Below are positions 6,393 to 9,995 of a stretch of 9,995 nt of DNA, piece after piece. Numbering within the stretch: position 1 is the stretch's first letter; each line of letters starts with the position of its first letter. Source of the stretch: Bacteroidota bacterium (GTDB lineage Bacteria > Bacteroidota > Bacteroidia > Bacteroidales > UBA932); assembly GCA_017860395.1 (NCBI GenBank), contig JAGDMC010000035.1:1-9995 (forward strand), given 5' to 3'. The notes under the pieces are model-generated. The model did no database searches. It was not told where the DNA came from and saw only the letters and a program-made list of their open reading frames with translations. The translations under genes and the position numbers were made by a program.

Positions 6393-7556
6393 ATGCCTGA
6401 AGTCATAATTCTGTATATGCCTATGTTTGTCTGCTTTTTTTGGGCAGTCGCTTTGCTGGTGGACGCAGGTAAGAGAGACAAAGCAAAGACTGCACTTGGA
6501 ATTTTTATGGCCGTTTCTACCATTCTCTATTTTTCCCATGTAGTTTTTTTTTCTTCAAGTGAGCGATTTTATACAATAATCGACCCGTTATACACTTTTT
6601 CGTCTTTGTCGGTTTTTCCTCTGTTTTATATTTACATCCGGCTTCTTTCAAAAGATATAGACTTTAATCCGTTTGTATTGTGGACCCTGATTCCCGCATT
6701 TTTTTTCGGAGCATGCCTTGCAATAATTTATTCTTTGCTGGATGGGCAGGAGTTGAGAGAGCTGGTTCATAGGGTTATCTATAAAGAGAAAGTAGACTTT
6801 AACTTCTCTTCCCTGGGAAAAGCTGGTGAAATTATCTACAAGGCCGGAAGAATTACCTTTCTTGTCCAGGTCGTCCCATTTGTCTACTACAGCAGGAAAC
6901 ATATTTCCGAATACAACAGGAACATTGAGGAGTTTTACTCTTCTACCGAGGGCAAAAATTTAACATGGGTCAGGTTGATGACTATTATAATGATACTGAC
7001 CGGAACTTTTGCCATTATATCCGGAATAATCGGGAGAGCTTATTTCGCAGGATCAGGAGCACTTTTGGCCATACCGTCTTTTGTTTTCAGTATAATGCTG
7101 TTTTCAATAGGTTTTCTTGGGTTTAAACAGACACATTCCATTCGCGACTTCAGGAAAGATATGATGTTTAAGGTTATTCCCAAAGAGAGCTGCCTTTCTG
7201 TACAGGAGAAAACCAGAGATAAAATAAAGAGAGACCTGATAAAACTCTTGACCGAGCGGGAATTCTACCGTAAAACCGATTTAAGAATCACAGATGTGTC
7301 ATCTGAACTCAATACGAACAGATCTTATATTTCAAATATTGTGAATCTGGACTTCGGCACAACATTTTCCGATCTAATAAATAGTTACAGAGTTATATAC
7401 GCAAAAAAGCTGCTTCAGGAAAATAATCTCTATGTACTTGATTTTATTGCAGAAGAGTCTGGATTTGCATCAGTTAACTCTTTACTTCGTGCATTTAAAA
7501 AAGCAACCGGACAGACTCCCGGTCAGTATAGAAAAACTATGCGTGAGAATCAGTAA
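6393..7556 (+). CDS. Membrane-embedded AraC-family transcriptional regulator (7-TM sensor plus HTH)
   Basis: The 387 residues split into two parts. Residues 1-245 contain about seven hydrophobic membrane segments (roughly 4-24, 34-54, 69-86, 93-116, 151-168, 192-214 and 222-244). Residues about 270-383 form a C-terminal AraC-type DNA-binding domain. The first helix-turn-helix lies at about 298-320 (LRITDVSSELNTNRSYISNI). The second lies at about 348-381, with the canonical F-I-A-E-E-S-G-F-A-S-V-N-S-L-L-R-A-F-K-K and then T-G-Q-T-P-G-Q-Y-R. The protein is therefore a one-component membrane regulator: the membrane part probably senses a ligand or membrane state and the tail binds DNA. The signal and targets are unknown. 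ATG 6393 follows a -7 box by 23 bp. Position suggests it controls the divergent SIMPL gene, itself, or the SusC-like receptor that begins 259 bp downstream. Confidence 0.92.
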   Translation: MPEVIILYMPMFVCFFWAVALLVDAGKRDKAKTALGIFMAVSTILYFSHVVFFSSSERFYTIIDPLYTFSSLSVFPLFYIYIRLLSKDIDFNPFVLWTLIPAFFFGACLAIIYSLLDGQELRELVHRVIYKEKVDFNFSSLGKAGEIIYKAGRITFLVQVVPFVYYSRKHISEYNRNIEEFYSSTEGKNLTWVRLMTIIMILTGTFAIISGIIGRAYFAGSGALLAIPSFVFSIMLFSIGFLGFKQTHSIRDFRKDMMFKVIPKESCLSVQEKTRDKIKRDLIKLLTEREFYRKTDLRITDVSSELNTNRSYISNIVNLDFGTTFSDLINSYRVIYAKKLLQENNLYVLDFIAEESGFASVNSLLRAFKKATGQTPGQYRKTMRENQ

Positions 7557-7580
7557 GTTTCGGTTTTTTTCTGATTTTTC
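7548..7580 (+). terminator. Weak terminator-like hairpin at the end of the AraC-type gene
   Basis: AATCAG (7548-7553, overlapping the last codons) can pair with CTGATT (7571-7576), followed by TTTC. The loop of 17 bases contains another T-run. The stem is short and A/T-rich, so this is a weak candidate, though its position is right. Confidence 0.25.
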
Positions 7581-7727
7581 TCCTGAATTTCTTATTAATT
7601 ATCATATGGAAAAAAAAGTATGATATCAAAACCAAAACGATAGCCCAGCCTTATAATATATAATAAGAAATGCAAATTTTTATGCTAAATATTTACATAT
7701 AATGCATATAACTTTCATTCAAATTAC

Positions 7728-7757
7728 TTTGATATGAAAATTATTTTCTTAAATTTG
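7728..7757 (+). promoter_or_regulatory. Bacteroidetes-type promoter for the SusC-like receptor
   Basis: TTTG (7728-7731), an 18-base spacer and TAAATTTG (7750-7757) match the -33/-7 consensus. A strongly A/T-rich stretch (about 7650-7740) lies just upstream and could help polymerase binding. The expected start at about 7762-7764 gives a leader of about 52 nt. The receptor, and probably its downstream SusD partner, can thus be expressed independently of the AraC-type gene. Confidence 0.65.
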
Positions 7758-7761
7758 TCTC

Positions 7762-7781
7762 ACCTTATGTCAAAATAAGGT
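7762..7781 (+). promoter_or_regulatory. Hairpin at the predicted 5' end of the SusC-like mRNA
   Basis: ACCTTAT (7762-7768) and ATAAGGT (7775-7781) form a perfect 7-bp stem with loop GTCAAA. It begins exactly where transcription should start. It could protect the mRNA 5' end or be an operator overlapping the start site. The rest of the leader is unstructured and A-rich, with repeated AAACT units before the ATG. Confidence 0.45.
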
Positions 7782-7815
7782 CACCTAAATTTCAAACTAA
7801 ACTAAAAACTGTTTT

Positions 7816-9995
7816 ATGAATGTAAAAGAGCATTTAAAAGGGGTGAGCAAGCTATTTGCTTTAACTCTGCTGCTCCTCACTGTAGGAGTGTATTCATGGG
7901 CACAGGTACGCGTTACCGGTAAGGTAATAGATGTAAATGGACAGCCCTTAGGTTTTGTTACCGTTGTTCTTAAAGGAACAACTACAGCAACTAACACTGC
8001 TGAAAACGGTACCTTTACCTTAAATAACGTTCCGAGCAACGGCGCTCTTATCGTTAGTTCTATCGGTTACAAAACAATCGAGGTAGCTCTTAATGGAAGA
8101 GCTTACGTAGAAATGGTTCTTGAAGAAGACGCCATTCGGATTGATGAACTTGTTGTAACTGCCCTTGGTATTTCTCGTGAAAAGAAAGCTTTGGGTTATG
8201 CCGTTCAAGATGTAAAAGGAGATGAACTTCAAAAAGTTCGTACATCAAATGTTGTTTCTGCCCTCTCAGGCCGTGTAGCAGGTGTTCAGATTTCTGCCGC
8301 TTCAGGTCAAATGGGTGGTGGTGCCAAGATTAATGTTCGCGGTAACACTTCTCTAACAGGTAACAACCAGCCGTTGTTTGTTGTTGATGGTATTCCAATC
8401 AGCAACGCCGACTTTTCATATGGCGCTACCGGTGGTGGCGGATATGACATGGGTAACCTTGCCGGAGACCTTAACCCGGACGATATCGAATCAATGTCCG
8501 TTCTTAAAGGTGCTTCCGCAACCGCACTTTATGGTTCAAGAGCAGCTAACGGTGTTGTTATGGTAACAACAAAGAAAGCAAAAGCAGCTCAAAAGACTTT
8601 TGGCGTGAGTGTAAACTCATCAGTTACCATTGACAGAGCAGCCTATGTACCAAAACTCCAGAAAGAGTATGGTGCTGGTTATGCTTATTCAGGCGCCGGC
8701 ACACTTGATGGTTTCATTACAGCTACTATTGGAGGCAAAACCTACAGAACTGTTGACTATGGAACAGACGAAAGCTGGGGTCCTAAGTACAACGCAAGCG
8801 TTAAAGTACTCCACTGGAATGCTTTCGATTCATGGGATACAGCAAACTATCTGGTTGAAAGACCTTGGATTTATCCTGAAAACGACTATATGACTTATTT
8901 CCAAAGTGGTGTAAACTTCACAAACAATATTCAGCTTGCAAAAAGCAGTGAAGTAGGATCATTCAGGATGTCATATACCAACAGTGATATAACCGGTATT
9001 ACTCCAAACAGCCATTTGAAAAGAAATACTGTAAGTTTCAGTGGAACTTCTGTCTTTAATAAATATCTGGACGGATGGGCTGCAATGAACTATGTAAATA
9101 ACAATACACTGGGCCGTCCTGAAACAGGATACGGCGACAGAAACCCTGTTCAGAAAATGTGGCAGTGGTCTCAAACTTCTTTGGACTATAAAGCCCTGAG
9201 ATCTTATGAGAATCCTGACGGAAGTCAGCGCACATGGAACAGAAGTTCATGGGATGACGGCACTCCTTTATATACCGACAACCCTTACTGGTCAGCTTAC
9301 AAAAACTATCAGAATGACCGCAGGAACCGTGTATACGGAAACGCAGGTATAAATCTTAAACTTACAGACTGGTTCAAAATTACAGGACGTGTTGGTTTGG
9401 ATTATTTCAACCTTTCAATGGAAGAAAGATTTGCAGTTGGTTCACAGGCAACATCTGAATACTATCTTGACAATCGTGAAGCTCTTGAGGTTACAACTGA
9501 ATTGTTTGCAAACTTTAACAAGAGGTTTATGAATGATAAAATGGGAGTTTCTGCTTTGGTAGGGGGCTCAAGTTCAGACAGAAAGTCTTGGAGAACAGGT
9601 GGAATCACCGTTGGTGGTCTGCTTATTCCAAATCTTTACAATCTATCGAACTCTGCTACTAAAGCAACGGTTTATGATACAAAAACAAGTAAGAGAATTA
9701 ACTCAATTTTTGGTAATGTGACTTTAGACTACAATCAGTTTGTATATCTGGATATCACAGCAAGAAATGACTGGTCATCCACTCTTCCTGCAAGCAACCG
9801 TTCGTATTTCTACCCATCAGTTAACTTAAGTTTTGTTCTTACATCACTTGATGCTCTTAAAGAGCTTAACTGGTTGAGTTTTGCGAAATTACGCGGTGGC
9901 TGGGCACAAGTTGGTAATGACACCGACCCTTATAACCTCGAATCTTACTATACTGCATCTACAGGTGGTGCATTTGGTAAAGGTGCCGATCCTCG
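7816..9995 (+). CDS. SusC/RagA-family TonB-linked outer membrane receptor, N-terminal part
   Basis: The frame is open from ATG 7816 (in-frame TAA at 7798) to the window edge, 726 codons plus two bases, with no stop or frameshift; family members are usually about 1000 residues. Residues 1-30 are a signal peptide ending S-W-A-Q. Residues about 31-105 are the carboxypeptidase-like domain (VRVTGKVIDVNGQPLGFVTV). Residues 107-119 (IRIDELVVTALGI) are the SusC/RagA signature before the plug. In the plug, INVRGNTSL is at 172-180, FVVDGIPI at 188-195, and the LKGASATALYGSRAANG block at 230-246. The remainder is barrel. With a SusD-like lipoprotein such receptors import glycans or peptides; here the substrate is unknown and a SusD gene, if present, lies to the right. 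The first part uses GTT, CTT, GGT and CGT codons heavily, unlike its neighbours, which suggests high expression. Confidence 0.95.
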   Translation, partial: MNVKEHLKGVSKLFALTLLLLTVGVYSWAQVRVTGKVIDVNGQPLGFVTVVLKGTTTATNTAENGTFTLNNVPSNGALIVSSIGYKTIEVALNGRAYVEMVLEEDAIRIDELVVTALGISREKKALGYAVQDVKGDELQKVRTSNVVSALSGRVAGVQISAASGQMGGGAKINVRGNTSLTGNNQPLFVVDGIPISNADFSYGATGGGGYDMGNLAGDLNPDDIESMSVLKGASATALYGSRAANGVVMVTTKKAKAAQKTFGVSVNSSVTIDRAAYVPKLQKEYGAGYAYSGAGTLDGFITATIGGKTYRTVDYGTDESWGPKYNASVKVLHWNAFDSWDTANYLVERPWIYPENDYMTYFQSGVNFTNNIQLAKSSEVGSFRMSYTNSDITGITPNSHLKRNTVSFSGTSVFNKYLDGWAAMNYVNNNTLGRPETGYGDRNPVQKMWQWSQTSLDYKALRSYENPDGSQRTWNRSSWDDGTPLYTDNPYWSAYKNYQNDRRNRVYGNAGINLKLTDWFKITGRVGLDYFNLSMEERFAVGSQATSEYYLDNREALEVTTELFANFNKRFMNDKMGVSALVGGSSSDRKSWRTGGITVGGLLIPNLYNLSNSATKATVYDTKTSKRINSIFGNVTLDYNQFVYLDITARNDWSSTLPASNRSYFYPSVNLSFVLTSLDALKELNWLSFAKLRGGWAQVGNDTDPYNLESYYTASTGGAFGKGADP

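Noticed and set aside
7601..7624. Inverted repeat ATCATA / TATGAT around an A-run downstream of the AraC-type gene.
   Set aside because: Short A/T-only style arms in a very A/T-rich region; likely by chance, and the T-run is missing.
7805..7815. Perfect dyad AAAAC-T-GTTTT directly before the SusC-like start codon.
   Set aside because: Low complexity, and the single-base loop cannot form an RNA hairpin; A-rich leaders are common in this phylum.
8378..8893. Two open frames (8378-8566 and 8630-8893) on the + strand within the SusC-like gene.
   Set aside because: They are out-of-frame shadows of a continuous, strongly conserved receptor frame.
1..9995. Search by eye for tRNA, rRNA, CRISPR repeats, transposases, integrases, toxin-antitoxin or phage-defence genes.
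   Set aside because: None seen; all long frames are accounted for by ordinary envelope, transport and regulatory genes.

Overview
The window looks like a chromosomal segment from a member of the Bacteroidota, most likely Bacteroidales. Four lines of evidence point there. It carries a SusC/RagA-type TonB-dependent receptor and a second receptor with an N-terminal carboxypeptidase-regulatory-like domain. It carries a membrane-embedded AraC-type regulator of the kind common in this phylum. Start codons lack purine-rich Shine-Dalgarno sequences and sit behind A/T-rich leaders. Several genes are preceded by the Bacteroidetes promoter pattern, TTTG about 18-20 bp before TAnnTTTG.

Layout from left to right: the 3' end of a TolC-family outer-membrane efflux gene (+); a complete orphan TonB-dependent receptor (+); a class C beta-lactamase-like serine hydrolase (-), whose 3' end overlaps the receptor's 3' end by 17 bp; a NorM-like MATE efflux pump (-) that starts with TTG; an intergenic region of about 220 bp with a perfect 13-bp palindrome and a probable short + strand RNA ending in a strong intrinsic terminator; a periplasmic SIMPL/DUF541 protein (-); a 7-TM AraC-type transcription regulator (+), divergent from the SIMPL gene and with overlapping promoters; and a SusC-like receptor (+) that runs off the right edge with its SusD partner presumably beyond.

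The genes share an envelope theme: outer-membrane import (two TonB receptors), outer-membrane and inner-membrane efflux (TolC-type, MATE), and exported or envelope proteins (serine hydrolase, SIMPL). The only regulator is the membrane-bound AraC-type protein. Its divergent partner is the SIMPL gene and its downstream neighbour is the SusC-like receptor, so either could be a target; this is inference from position only.

I found no tRNA, rRNA, CRISPR array, insertion sequence, integrase or phage gene, and no clearly new multi-gene system. The most interesting signals are non-coding: the candidate small RNA at about 5568-5646, the face-to-face promoters at 6362-6384, the hairpin at the predicted 5' end of the SusC-like mRNA, the 10-bp inverted repeat just before the first receptor, and a predicted leaderless start for the serine hydrolase.
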